Below the pieces are notes generated by a model that searched no databases, had not been told where the DNA came from, and saw only the letters and a list, made by a program, of their open reading frames with translations. Of a DNA stretch of 64,000 bases, positions 13,201 through 28,200 are shown piece after piece (position 1 is the stretch's first letter; each line of letters opens with the position of its first letter). This DNA is from Promerops cafer (lineage: Eukaryota > Chordata > Aves > Passeriformes > Nectariniidae): positions 1-64,000 of the forward strand of contig VZSE01004127.1 in assembly GCA_013398275.1 (NCBI GenBank), given 5' to 3'. The position numbers and the translations under genes were made by a program.

Positions 13201-16200
13201 GGCACCCCATTTACTACATTTTTTCCCCCTAGGATTATACTTTCAGGAGAATTGCAGGTGAGATACCTGTCAGCTCTATTACACCTTTCCCTGTTCCAGA
13301 TTTTTTCTGACAAACCAGGCTGTTCATTCTGACTTTGGCAGTGACATTTTAAATTGCCTCTCTTATAGCAGCTTCTGCAGGTACAGAACTGAATCCTAAG
13401 GATGAGCACAGAGTGAAGGGCACATTACCTGCATCTCACATGTAACTACTAGAGGAACTCCCACTTTTTTAAATTCCAAAAGAACTTTTACTTACAGCAG
13501 TGGTTGCTGTGCTGAGTAGTGAGATCAGAACTGATCTTCACCAGCTTTGGGGTTTTTTTTTGTGGTGGTTGGGAGAACAACCTCGTGCAGGGGGGAAAAA
13601 CCTGTGCTGGTATAATAAAGGGGATGATAGAGCTCCCTGAGGGAGCACACAGGGAGCCAGAACTGTGTCTTTCTCTCTCCATCAGCAGTGGCAGCTTAAA
13701 TTCAAGTCAAACTACCACTTTTGTATCCCACTTCTGACAGCTCATCATCCTGGCACAGGCTTTATCCACCAAGTGACAGGGTCAGCCCAGTGAATGCCTT
13801 GCAGTGCTCAATAACCATGGAGATGGTGAAGAGGAATTATGGCTTTCTTTTTTTCCCTCTCTTTAGGTATTTTAAAAGGTCCAGAACCTGGATGGGATGG
13901 GTAGAAGGGAAAGGAAGTTGGTCAATGGTCATTCTTTTGCAAATAATCTTCTGTATTGCGTAGTGTGTTTTAAAAACATGCTGCATTCAAAAAGAGGAAA
14001 AGGCTTTCCTTCTTTGCTCCCTACTGTATTAGATTTATAATATTTTTCCTTCCATTCCTTGCATTTCTGTAGAAATAGACCTTGAAAGAAAATGTAAAAC
14101 ATTACTGCCATTTAAAAGGAGGTAAAATAAATTCATCTCTTAACCTTTTTATGTACCTCGGAGAATCCAAAAAGGGCCTGAGTCCATTGAACAGATTGCT
14201 CATTTTAATTCCTAATGTTGCCACTTGCATATTTAAACAATTTTTTAACTCATGTTTCTGTACAACAGTAACATTTATTTCATGGTAAACTTTGATGTAA
14301 TATGTGTGCATTTTGCATCCTTTGATATTTCTTCTTGTTCCTTTGCAAGGCCTTTGGCAAATGACTGGCTGCCTCCTGACTTTTTTCTAAATGGATTTAC
14401 TTCTGTCACCGTTCAGAGCCATGAAAAAAGGAAATAGATTCCTTGTTTGCAGCCAATATAGTTTGTTCCTTTTAATAGCTTTTCTGTGCAAAGTCTGCCT
14501 AGCCAATAGCAACATATAATTAGAACTGCTCTGATTGCACTTTTGTATCTTTTGTGTTAATGTGGTACCAATTTTTTTTAACTTCCTTTTAACCTGTAAG
14601 TGGTGATCAAAGATATTTTCCACATGTTTGAACTGCTTTTTATGCATATCCTTGGCTTAAATGGAAAGATTCACATATATGCTGCAGCAGATATCTCCAT
14701 CTTTTAAGTGGGTAGGACACAAGAGAGGCACTTTTGCATCCTCTCTCCACTGACAAATCTTCCATACACCCATTTTTTAAAAGTAGTTTGAAATGTGCTT
14801 ATCCTGTGTAATGTTCCAATACATTTGCAGTTGGTGACAAAATGCCTTGGTTTTGCTTGAAGCTGTGACTAGAAAAGCTGAGATGAATTTCCTGGTGCTT
14901 TTAAAAGCTTGCCTTTATAGGATTGGCTTCCCTAGTTGCCTCAGCAATTTTATCTTTTAACAGACCTCTCCTTTCTTGCTTATTCACCCCAGACCTTAAC
15001 AGAGAATTTCTTTTCTAATTTGGTTTATTCTCAAACAGTAAGATTTATTATAATACTCCCCCTTCCTACTGACTTCTGTAATAAGAGTCATCTTTGAAAG
15101 GTGTTCACTTATTGTTTCCCTCCCTCCTCCCCACTACAAACTATTGCCTGAAATGGGGAGATTAGCTGCCCTTGCTGCCCTCCTTTCTGTCTTAGATAAC
15201 CCCCGTGTCTTTCAAGTTAAGCCCAGTGTAGGGAACAAAGAAAAATGAGTTGTTGATACTTATGCTCTGTGTTGCTGCACATAGTCTTGTTCTCAATTAG
15301 GAAACGTGGTTTAGGCTGCAGATAATTTAGCTTGGGAGTTCAGTGGGATAATCAGAAGTGTCAGTGATAAACATCTGTCCATCAGGAAAATAACCTGCAT
15401 TGCTATAAAAAAAATAACAGCAACCAAACCCAACAACAGAAAAATAATCCCAAAGCCAAACTTAAAATAAACCCAAACAGAAAAAGTAATGTTTTTCAAG
15501 CAGTCTTGTTAAATGGATTGTGCTCTTACTTAGAGCAAAATTTGAGATTTGGAGGAGAACCTATTTTAAGAATTCAGTTAAAATTGATGGCATCAGTTAA
15601 GCCAGCACTTGGCCATCTACATCTTCTGTCTTGTGAAGCCTGATTATCCAGTGTCAGGGAATGTTCTCCAAACTATTTAGGTTTATTGTGGACCTTTCAG
15701 GCTTCCTTCTTGCCTTAGTTATTTTGTTAATTTGTTAATTTTTTTGCATTTCTCTCCTGTTGTTTCTAAGCTATTTTAAAACGTCTTCCAAAAAAGAAGT
15801 AGCAAGCCCTTGAATTTTGTACAGCAATCTTGAGGATAAAAAAAGAAGGGTCAGTTTGTCTGTTCTGTGTTGTATTTCAGGGTGGGAAATTGTGACTTTC
15901 TCTATGTTCCAGTTGCAGCCAGCCAGACTTGCACACTGGAGAACATGGAACATTTTAATGGCATGTCATGGATATAAACCTAAAACCTTCCAGCTTGCAA
16001 TGTTCATGGGCAGTCCTAGTCTCAGACCATCTCAAGCAGACACTGTCAAGTGTCTTTTCCCTATCAAATAAAATACAGAAGTGATCCAAATGTATAAAAT
16101 TCATTCTTATTTATAGTTCTTTTACTTCCCAAGGTCTCTTTGTAACGCAGTGCCTTTGTTTGTCCTTTCCCATAGCTGAAGGAGATCGATGCCAAGAAGA

Positions 16201-19200
16201 TCATCCGGGCAATGCTGTCCTACGTGTGGCCCAAAGACAGGCCAGACCTGCGGGCCAGGGTCGCCGTTTCCCTGGGCTTTCTGGCAAGTGCCAAGGTAAG
16301 AACAGATACTTCTTGTGCTCTCACAGTTGCTGTTCACCTGTACAAGGAATAATTTTCTTTTCTAGTGTTTAAGGGCTTTTACGCTCTTAAGATGTCTGGG
16401 TTTTTCACAGGAGCATATATGAGAAATAATAGCTTGGATTTTGGAACAGGGTGTATCTGCAGGTAATACCCATGTGCATGTTTAGGAAGGTGATGATGAC
16501 AACCAGAATTTTTGTTTCCCTTGGTCCCATTAGTTTAGCCTGGGATTTTCCATTCCATTACCTCAGAAATTACAGGAAATGGGAGTTAAAGGCTGTTCTT
16601 CTTGTGTGGTGCTGTCAGACAGGATTTCTTCAAGGCTCTGTGCCCATTCTCAACCCTGAACTTGATCAATGTGGTGGTGCCTATTCACAGGTCTTGCTGT
16701 GGAAAGGGGATTTGAGCTCCAGTCTGTTGATATTTCTCTGTGAGATTACAGAGGAATTAATTGTACTGGGGACTCCTCTGGTGTCCTGACATGAGAGAAG
16801 CTGTATAACCTTTTGTATTTAACAGCCCTGCTTTCATTCAAATGATTTTTCATGTAGTCTTTGATTATGAAATGGAGGATTGCTCTTACTTTTATTTCAT
16901 TATGTGAAAGGATTCTATATTCTTACCTGTAACAACATTAGTGTTTATTTGTTCTTTCAAAGAATTTGGCATGCAAAAGTGTTCTGCAGATTAAAAAAGG
17001 ATATAATTCAAATTCTGTGCAAACCTTGTAGAAATAGTTCAGAAGAGCAAATGTTAGCTTCCTTTTGCTTTAAATAAAAAAAAAATAAGTATTTGATTGC
17101 AAAATACTGGGAGGAAGTTTTGTGAATTCCATTGAGACATACAGCTCAGCTGGGTTGCTTTTAAGTACAGCAATTTTAACCAAACATAAAGCTAATATTA
17201 GCACTGAGCACCATTGCCATGTTATGAAAAGAGAGAAGAGACAAATTTCAGCTCTGTAGGTGTTAAAAGAGGAGTTCTTGGGAGAGAAATGTGCTCATTT
17301 CTGTGAGCTGAAGAGGAATTGCTGGTCTACAGTGCTTTCTCAAGAGGTTTTTATCTCTCAGGTACTCATGGGTACTGTCTCCAGCAGATATTTGGGTTGT
17401 GCAGCAGTTCAGGATGTTGCTGATAATGCTGGTGATGACATGCAGAATGTGGCTGGACTGTGCAAGTGACCTTCCCCCCTTTTCGTGTGCCTGGGCAAAA
17501 CACACAGCAATGCTTTCCACTGCATTTTAAAACTCTGGGGGAAACTCTGCTCAAAATGCAGATGCCTTGAGGTTTTGTGATGCAGATCTACCAGGTGGAT
17601 ATGAAAATTACTCTAACTCACTTCCTTTTTAAAGACACTTATTAGTAATGTTAATAATAATCTGAAGGAAATTTTTTAATGTTTGAAGTATTTCTTTCTC
17701 TTCTTCTCCTCACTTCCCTGTTCCTTAATTTGTAGTGTTACATGGATATGATGAAGAATATATTATTATGACTAGAAGCCTCTAATCTTGCATGTGGCAG
17801 CACTGTACCTTGCCTGTAAGAAGTCTTATTAATGTTTCAGGCAGCTTTTTGGGGTGTTAAGAAAACAAAATTGATGACCAGGATGCCTTGACTCTCACAA
17901 ATAGCTCTGTTATTTGGTGTAAAAAAGAGCTATTATATTTCTACTGGGATAGAGAGGTGTTTCCCCCATCAGGAAGTCATTGTACTGCTCTTTGGGGAAG
18001 TAACTGGGCGTTTGGATCTCTTAAGTTTCCCATTTTACTTTTGTACAAGGCAGCCCAGAAGCCCTGATGTCCAGAGCAGACTCTCAGAAGAAAAGCAGAA
18101 AACCTTTTGAGCTTTGCCCAGGTTTTAGGAGATGCTTGTTAAAGCAGAGGTGTTTTGTGAGAATGTTTGTTTGGGCAAACAAGGATTTCACTGGGAAAAC
18201 ACACAGCAAGCTCTCTATGGAAAATAAATATTATAACTGGCGGGGGTGAAAAATTTCATAGACATCTTCTAGCTGCCCTTTGCTACTGTTCTTTGTCTTG
18301 TTCTGTCATTACAAAGCTGCATTGGATAACTGCAAATTAAGGAGTTACCCCTCATCTTAGGAGCTGTGCTCACTTTTGCTTTGTGGGAAGAACTTTCCTT
18401 GAATTGCCTCATACTTAACACATACTAAGTGTGTGTGTCAGTGTGACACAAGTGATGTGCAGTAGTTTATTCCAGAGCTGTAGTGAGTCTGTCACATCTT
18501 TGAGCCCTGAACATCTGCTGCCCTTCCAGAGCACACATAAGGTCACTTTGTCCTGCAGAGAATGCAGTACAAAGTAGTTTACCTGTATCTTTCCTGGACC
18601 ATGTGTAATTGTGTGTGGTTTCCTCATTATCCCATTTGGGAGCCCTTTGTTCTGGTTGCTTGTGAGGTTAATTGCAATGCACTCCACAGACCACACAAGC
18701 TGTTTGTTAAAGTTTTTCTGCTATATAATTGTGTCAGCACAGGAACACCAGCATGTTTTTCTCCTCACTGCAGTCCTGGCCTGATTTCTTTGTTCACTAT
18801 GGAACAAAGTGAATTCTGTGACTGAAGGATTTACATCCTTATTGTGGATTTTGTGTAAAGGCCCCTCGTTCTGAGGGGGTTTGTGTAGAGAGCTGTACGG
18901 TCATGATGGCTGCTGCAAGTCACCTTCCTCCAAAAGAAACACTTGTGTAAGCCTTTTGGCCAATTCCTTCTGAGTTTGACAGAGATTCTCAGGTTTTACA
19001 CCTCTGAATTTACAACATTAGGTTTCCAGTTAAAATACAGAGGCTGTAAGGTGGCTTCAGTTTGTTCCAAAAACTCTAAGGAATCACAGAGGACAGGTAG
19101 GTTATGAAATTCTCAACCATGGGGAAAAATGTAAGGAATATACCCCCAGTTTAATTTGGTTACTTACCCACAAAACAGCTGGAGTTCATTTCTCCTTGTC

Positions 19201-22200
19201 CTGCTGCTTGAGAAATAATTTGTCTCTTTAAATCTTCCAGGTCAGTAAAATTCACTTTCAAAACAAAAGCCAGTTTGTGTGCAGCTATTGAAGAGCCTGC
19301 AGTTACAATCTGTCTTGACTCCTTTTGTGGGGCCCAGTTGCCTGTCATTGAACAAATTATTGTGATTTTTGGTTCCTTTTTGTCTCCACATAACTGCCAG
19401 TGGTATTGTGAGCCTTCAAAGCGAGCTGTTAGTATGGCTTTTTATGACAGGATGGAGTCTGCTCCAGGGCTAGTGAGGTCTTTTCTTCCTTGCAAGATTT
19501 GTTGTATTATTATGAAACACTTTAAATTTTTACCTTAAATATTTATAGCCTATCTAGATGTGTGTACATGATCTGAAGGATGCCAGAGGAAGGCAGGTGA
19601 GAGGAGTACACAGGGCATTATCTGTGTTTTCAGACACATAGCTCAGCCTGCTCAGGTTCTGCATATCTGGATTTTCTTTTTCCATGTTCTCCCCACTCTT
19701 TTTGGCTTCTCTACTGGTGAATATATAGCAAATGCTTCCTTACTTTTCTGTTTCTTCCCTTTTTCTTCTGTGGCACAAGGAAAAAAGTGCTCAGGCTTCT
19801 GAGGAGCTGGATTAAACACATGAATATGACAAAATCACTTGTCACCTCTGTCAGCCTGCAATGGGTTTTGGCCTCCTGGTCACAGACCAGGCATGTGTTA
19901 TTCATGAGCCAAAGAATTCTTTCAGACTCTCTGCATTTCTCCTGACTGCTAATTCCTTAAGTTTCAGAACAGGAATGGTTGGCTAAGGAGGCAGGACACA
20001 AGGGTTGAATTGCAAATTCTGCCTGCATGTGAAGATAACGATATCCAGCTGATCAGTGAAGCATGCTCCTGTGATCTTGGTGTTTGAGCTCTTTCTGGGG
20101 GCTCAGATGGAGTTAGATAATTGCAATAAACCTTCAGAGATTGTTAGCTTTTCGAGGAGTTTCAGGTGAAAAGTATTTAAAATTGGTTTGAGTTTTTTTC
20201 CTACTGGAAAAAGTGTAGTTCAGGTCATCATTAAATTTGAAGAAGCCATGAAGCCAGGTGCTTCTTCCCTCATCTGGAGCACATTTTGGAGCTTCTTTAG
20301 CAGTCTTGCCTCCACAAGGGATGGAGATTCCTGTGTGTATCTCCACAAATGGAGCTGTTGGATGTGTGTGTTTATATTGGTCCAGAGATAAATTCAGTCA
20401 TCTTCATGCCAGCGTTTCTCACTGAATTATTGGCAAAAGAAAGTTTGTTGTGGACTGGTTTTATCTTGTTGGGGCTCAGCCTGTCATTAATTCATCATCT
20501 TTATTAAACAAAAAATGCTGGGAAGAGCAAAATGAAAGATAAGGCTGTTTGCCTTAAAAGCAGTGTAGTCCCATGGGGGAATAAAGATGATACTGCACTG
20601 TCAGCTTAAAACAGTGCAATCATTAAAAAAATGTTTAAACTCATTTACTCATGATTCATTCTAGGGCAACCTGCTGTTAAATGTGGGCAATTGAGTTGGG
20701 ATGATTTCATGGGATGCTGTATTTGCTTTCCAATAAATTCAAGCAAGGATAAGCTATTAATTCAAACCCAGAAATAGAAAATGTACAAATTCATACTGAA
20801 AGAGTCTTTTTAATGGGAATTGTTATCAAGCTTTCAGGCATTAGGCAGAGGAGGGAAGCCTGTACAGATATATTGTGTAAGACAATTGTTTTTCATGGTA
20901 GATTTTCATGGTCTACCAAGGTGTGCTTAAAGCTTTTTGTTCTGTGCCAGTAAATACAAAGAGAGAACTGTGAATTTATGCAGAAGGATGAAATTTTGTT
21001 TCTATTACTATGAACGTGATCTCATTGACTTAACAAATTGAGTAGGAAAGGCCTGTTTCTAATAATGGCCTCTCATCTCTTGCTACAAACTTTGTAAGAT
21101 TAACTTTTTTCTTTTTAAATTACTGGAAAGCAGACTGTCTTGATTGCTAATGAAATGCAATACTGTGCTGCCTTGTTCTTATTCAAGCTTTACCCTCCAG
21201 GAGTCAGAACAACTATAACCTGAGAGCAGGCTTTAAATTTCATTTAAAACTCTATTGGGAAGAGTTATATTGATGTAAAAGAAGACATTTCTGCAAAATT
21301 GTAGGCTGTTACCACTTAAATTAATTGTGAGTGGAGAACAGCAGTTTAAAGAATACATCTCCTTTCTTTAAATGACTTTAAATATATCAGTAGTTCTATT
21401 TCAAAACTACCTGTAGTTTTGTACTAGCACAGTCAAGTGAGGAATAAAATCCCTACAGAGAGATTTGTGAGAATCTGCAGCAAATGAAGACCATCTGCAT
21501 TACAATATTCTTATTTTCCCCTGAGAGGTCTCTCCCAGGAAAACCTGCACTTTGTCATGTTGGTCACTGGAACACACATGGCAGTAGGTTGATCTTTATC
21601 AAGAACAAAATGCCACCCCAAAATCGAGTTTCAGTATCTCTGAAGGCAAAGTGGAGTTGTTTGGTTATACTGGGGAAGGGAGAGGGATTTGAGATTTCCA
21701 CAGTCTGTTAGAAGGGAGCTGTGGCTGAAGGACTCTCAGGCTGCACTGGACAAGTTCCAGAGGAATGTTTCAAGTCGGACCTGATCTTGCAGCTGTTTTC
21801 TCTTTTCAGTCACTAACAAACCAGGACTTACCTCACCCAGGTGCCCTCAGATCTCATGTATCTCCTCTCAGGAGTTATCTAAATTATGCTGTGTTGAGAG
21901 TTTTGAGGTGTTTTTTAGAATGTATTTCTTAGGGAACACATGGGGGAAGAGGAGAAAATTAATTCCTTCCTCATTTGCATTTAAATCTTTAGACTAAAAC
22001 ACTGTTTAAAAAAATTAACAGCACAGATTAAAAAAATTAATTTCTTTTTTTTCCTTTAAATCTGTAGTTTACAAAAGCATTTTCAAAACTCCAATTACTC
22101 TGCCTGGTCAAGTTTGTACCTTCCACTATTTGCCATAATTTGTAAAACTGGGAATACTGGATCCTGGGACAGTCATTAGAACTTCTGGAAGTCTGTCTTT

Positions 22201-25200
22201 CCCCTTGAATTTGGACTGAACTTAAGAATGACTTCATCACTCTTTTCTCTCAAAATCTAGTTTTATCCAGTTAATTTACAGTTTTTTCCCTGGGCTTTCA
22301 GCTCTGACAGATGTCCCTAAATACAATTGAGATCTAAGTGGGTATCCAAAACATTTGGTGGAGAGCTGAAATATCTGTATCAATCTGGTTTCTGTTTTTT
22401 GTTTCTTCTCATGTAAAATAATGTCATCTACCCACAAGTTTTTTTCCAAATACTAAAAAAAAAAGCCCAACTTTAAGCAAAGTCAACTTGCTGTAAAGTA
22501 TTTTAACATCTGCTGTGATTGTAAGATTGTAGGTCATAACATACTTGTTCAACTGCTAAAAAAGTTGTGTCCTTATTTTCAAATCTTAACAGTTAGGAGC
22601 AGTTTGAATTAAGAAATTCTATTAATTTTATGAAGTTTGTCTGTAAATTGCCTTTCTTGTTGTTACAAGTGAGCAGTGTAACAATGCTGCATTAACAAGA
22701 CTTAGGAATTTCATGTTTTCTGTGAGATTTTCCATATTTTCTTGTGCTACAGTTGTGCAAATAAAAAACTGCTGAAGTTGATGTGTTTACATATCCATTT
22801 GTTAGGGGTCTCAGAGGGGCCACCACTGTTGACACACTGGGTGATAGGTGGTGGATGTCACTTTTTTGTTTGAAAACTCATATTTGTACAGTAATCTTAG
22901 TGTCTTATGGACTGTACAGGAAGTCTTTTGTGCTGCTGTGCCAAACCCCAGGGTTAATGCTGATACCAAGTTAATGTTTGGAGTGATGTTGCAAATGGGA
23001 AGCATTATTCAAATTTTAGGGTAGTATTAACAGAGACAGAGGAGGGGTTGGTTATTTTCTTTGACTTCCCTGGAGCTTTGGTTTAATCCATCCCAGTGAC
23101 CCAGTGTTAGCAAAGTGCAGGTGAGTGGTTTCCTGTGTAGCAGAGCTTCTTCACGCTGAACACTGCCAGCATCACAAGGAGCAAACAGCTCCAAATGATG
23201 ACACAATTCAATAGCACTGTGGGTGCTGTGCAGTGGCTGCTGCTTGATTCATTTCCTGGGCTTGCTGTGCTGTCCTGAGAGCTCAGCCTCACTTCAAGGG
23301 CCTTTGCAGTGTAGTTTGTTGAGGGTAGAAATCCATATTTAAAAGGAGACAGTGAGAGAGACAAAGTAACCCTGCAGTCCCAGCAGCAAGGATTTAACAG
23401 TGGAGAACATTGTGCTTGAAATAAAGAGCCAACTCACCTGCACTGAGTGCTTGAGGACTAAATATAACAGTGGAGCAACTTCAGAAAAAAGCAGTCATGC
23501 TCCATACATGTTTTAATGCAAATGGTCTAATTGGTGTGCTCCTGCTTTCAGGCCATGAATATATTGGTTCCCTTCATGTTTAAATATGCAGTGGACAGCC
23601 TCAACCAGGTGTCTGGGAACGTGCTCAACCTCGGCGATGCCCCAAGCACTGCGGCCACCCTGGCAACTGCTGTCCTCGTGGGCTGTGAGTGCGTTCCCAA
23701 ATCGGGGCTGGGAGCTGGGGGTCTGCAGGGAGGGAGGGGCTCAGCACAGCTCCAGCCCATTGCCCTGCTGAGCATCACAGCTGCTTGTGAGTCACAGAAT
23801 CACAGAGTGATTTGGGCTGGAAGGGGCCTTAAAGGTCATCCATGGGCAGGGACACCTTCCACTGTCCCAGGGTGTATCCAGCCTGGCCTCAGACACTTCA
23901 GGGGTCCAGGGGCAGCCACAGCTGCTCTGGGCACCCTGTGCCAGGGCCTGCCCACCCTCCCAGGGAACAATTCCTAATTCCCAATATCCCATCCATCCCT
24001 GCCCTCTGGCAGTTGGAAGCCATTCCCTGTGTCCTGTCCCTCCATCCCTTGTCTCCAGTCCCTCTCCAGCTCTCCTGGAGCCCCTTCAGGCCCTGGAAGG
24101 GGGTCTGGGGTCTCCCTGGAGCCTTCCCTTCTCCAGGTGAACACCCCCAGCTCTGCCAGAGCCTCCAGAGCAGGGAGGCTCCAGCCCTCAGAGTGTTGTA
24201 ACGATTTCCTGGTTACTCTGTGTTGATGTCTATTCCTAATATTCTCTGACCTTGCTTCTGGTATTCCAATTAAAAAATGAAATAATGCTTATAGAAATTA
24301 TTCTTGATTATAAATCTTGCGCTTCCTTATAACCAGCTATAAAAAGAAACTGATTTAAATGTGTGCACAATGGTTTATAAATGAAAAATTGCATAAAGCT
24401 TGGGCCAATTAAGTATAAATTACCTTTGAACTAAAATTGTTGAAAATATATAAAGAATGAGTCTAGTGTAATTTCATGCATGAAGGGAAGTTGAAAATAT
24501 AATTATTTTCATTTTGTAAACTTTTTCATCCCTTTTTAGATGGTATCTCAAGAGCTGGGGCAGCGTTATTTAATGAAGCGAGAAATGCAGTATTTGGGAA
24601 AGTAGCTCAAAATTCAATCAGGAGGATTGCCAAGAATGTTTTCCTGCACCTTCACAACCTGGATCTGGCCTTCCATCTAAGCAGGCAAACAGGAGCACTG
24701 TCAAAAACCATCGACAGAGGCACCAGGGGCATCAGCTTTGTTCTCAGTGCTTTAGTGTTTAACCTGGGACCCACAGCGTTTGAAGTGGCTCTGGTCAGTG
24801 GAATCCTGGTAAGTGTGGTTCAGTCATCATTGGAATTGTCTTATTTAGGAATGGTGCTCTTACCAAAGTCTACTGATTATTAAGAATAATAATAATTGAA
24901 TTTACAAGGTGAAAGCAGCTACTTTAAAAGAGAGCAACCCATAGTTTTCAAATATCTGTTGCTTTAAATAAGCTTACTTGAAATTATTTCCACATTTAAA
25001 GTCTCTCTTCAGCCAGTTGTGTTTATGTGGACAGTTTTTAATGTTTTTCTTCAGAATTGTTGGAAAAATGAAATTAGAAAAGTAAACTGTGCACACAAGT
25101 GTCAAATATACCCAGGTGCATAGTGAGGAAACAGAATAAAAACGTTGTGGTTTAGTGTATTCAGGATAGAGGAGGGGGAGTGATTATTGGCTCTTTCCTG

Positions 25201-28200
25201 AATACTGATCTGGACTTATCCAGAACTTAAAAGTGAAAATTAGCTTTTGGAAAATAGGCTTCTCCTGGCAGGTTTTAAGCTTAATACCCTGAAATTTAAA
25301 CTTCTGTAAAATAAATCACACCTTCTGTCTTTGAAGTCAGGATCTTTGGGTGTTATTTGGGTGCAAAAATCTAAATTTTGATTATGTATCTCAGACTAAA
25401 TTAAAAACAAGAACCTTGTTCTGTTTATTGGCCTTTTTAGAAGGACTTAATCAAGTTTGAATGGAACAGTGAAATGCCTGTTGACGTTGGGTTACATTTT
25501 CTAACCAGTGGAAGTTGCAGACCAGGCTGGCTGTCAGCCAACCCTCCTTAGGGCTTTTCTCTCCTGATGTGCCCTGAAGTACAGAAAATGCTTCCTAAGT
25601 TGTTTTGCAAGGCCATTTATTTCTTCTTCTACAGTCTTCAGCTTTCTTTCAAAATCCACTGAAAAAGCATGGAAACAAATACTTAGTTGTGAAAACAGCA
25701 CAAGCATCAGCAGCATTTATGTTTTATAATGTGAAAAATAACTTTGCAGTATTATATACACTAGCTCTTGGTTATTGCCTCCAATCTTTTCATCTAAATC
25801 CTTCTTGCTGCTTTCCTTTTGAGTTTAAGCCTGTATTTAGCCTTAAGCTGTTCAGAGCAGGGATTGTGTTGGGAGGGACCATCCTTTCTTGTCTTAAAAT
25901 TAGAATAGCTTAGCTGGAGACAACAGCAAAGTTTTGAAAACGATGATGATACTTGGGGTTTTTTTTTCCATTTGATTTTTAAATCTTGCAGTATTACAAA
26001 TGTGGTGATGATACTTGGGGGTTTTTTTCATTTGATTTTTAAATCTTGCAGTATTACAAATGTGGTGCCGAGTTTGCTTTGGTCACTCTGGGGACACTGG
26101 GAGCCTACGCAGCGTTCACGATAGGAATCACCCAGTGGAGGTAAGGCAGGCCCTGCCCTCACGTCCCTCAGGCTGCTCTGATGCCTCAGCCTCAACTTGT
26201 GATGATGCCTTGTAGTGGCTTCCCAGAACAGAGGCTGGACAAGATTAAGAGAATAAAGTGGGTATTTATTAAATGCCTTCTAACAGGTTTGTCTTGGGCA
26301 ATGCAAAAGCCTCTGAGGATACACCCAAGATGGACAGTGATCACAAGCTTTCCAGACAATTACAAGTTTGGTCCATTTACATATCAGGAGTTAATCCTCC
26401 AATTACAGCCTCAGGCAATGAATTCATATTCCCCCAGTTTGCTCCCCCCCCAAATCACTTGTTGATACTTTTCAGGGGCCTGAGGCAGTAGAGTGTCCTT
26501 GAATCTCAGGCCTAGAGGAATTGTTTTGTCTGACCAAAATGTGAAGACAGTTCACTGACGCTCTATATGGAGTTCAGAGTTACACACTAATGCAGTACAG
26601 GATTTGAAAAACATAAAAGCTAAAATCCTAAGGCATCAGTGACTGGATGAAACCTTCCTTTGCCAGGACGAAGTTTCGGATAGAAATGAACAAAGCTGAC
26701 AACGATGCCGGTAACGCTGCCATTGACTCGCTCCTGAATTATGAGACTGTGAAGGTAAGGGCAGTCTTTACTACCAGGCTCTTTGTCTTGCTTCTGTCAG
26801 CCTTAGGGAAGTGAGTCATAAGATTCGTCTTTAAAGGGCTGCATATTTGGAGCAATAGCATATTTTTAAGCATTATTCATTTGAAGAGGAGTGTGTGGCA
26901 TTGACAGAGTAGCAGGAAGGTTGTTAGTGGGGGCTGGAAAAAAAGCTCTTTGTTAATAAAAAGTGAGAAGTTTCTTTCATGGCTGAATCACCTTGACCAT
27001 CAATTTCTGCAAAGAGTAAACTTAGTCTTGAAGAGGAGGTTTAGGTTGGATATTGGGGAAAGGTTCTTCCCCCAGAGGATGGTGGGGCACTGAACAGGCT
27101 CCCAGGGAATGGGCATGACCCCGAGGCTGCCAGAGCTCCAGGAGTATTTAGACAACACTGTCGGGCACAGGGTGGGGTTGTTGGTGTGTCCTGGACTGGA
27201 TGATCCTTGTGGATTCCTTCCAGCTCAGGATATTCTGTGATTCTTTCCTTCAGTTGTTAGAACTGTTGGAGAGGAGCTGTGTGTGTCACTGCACTCAGTC
27301 TGTTCATACTGGATTTTACACTTACACAGTCCAACGTGTTTGTCACTGTTGCATTGACCATTTTTGTCTATATTGCAGTATTTCAATAATGAAAAATACG
27401 AAGCCCAACGGTATGATGAGTTCCTGAAGGCCTATGAAAAAGCCTCCCTGAAGACTACCTCTACTTTAGCTCTCCTGAACTTTGGCCAGAGTGCTATATT
27501 TAGTGTGGGTTTAACAGCCATCATGGTGCTCGCCAGCCAGGGCATTATTGCAGGTAACTCACCTGTCTGTAAGCCTAAAATGAGTCTCCTTTACCTCAGT
27601 TCATCCATAACAGAGGTGTTAGTTTTAATTAACTGAGGGTTGATGTGATAGTTAATTTTGAGAGGTTTTGGTTGAGAGCTGTTTGCTTAAGTTTTGTCTA
27701 TATATTTCTGCTTCTTGGAGTATTATTAATTCCATTATATCTCTGTCTCAGTGATTCTCTCAATCAGACTATGATTTGATCAAAAACATTATAAAAGTTT
27801 AGCAGTTAAAGAAAGATCCCAAGAAAATGTCACTTGAGGAAGCTTTTCCTGAAGGTTTTTGAAAGGCACTTCTATAGATAAAAATATTTCTGTGGACATC
27901 CTACAAAGATCCTTTCTTTTTGCCCTTCTCCCTTCCCGTGTTGGCAAGACTCAGTGTATATATACCCCTGTGCTTTGTCTCCAGTAGTTTTGTTAGCAAT
28001 AATTCACTTTCCTTACATTAATAAGGGCACATTATTAAAAGAATTGCTTCCATCTGCTCTATACTTGTCTAATTTACTAGATCAAGTAAAGCCTGCTTGA
28101 TTAGGAAGACACACTACAAGCTTCAAATACAGAATTGGGATAAAGCTCTGCTAAAGCAAGGTAGTTTTAGAGTAAAAATAATGATGCTTTAAAGACTGTT

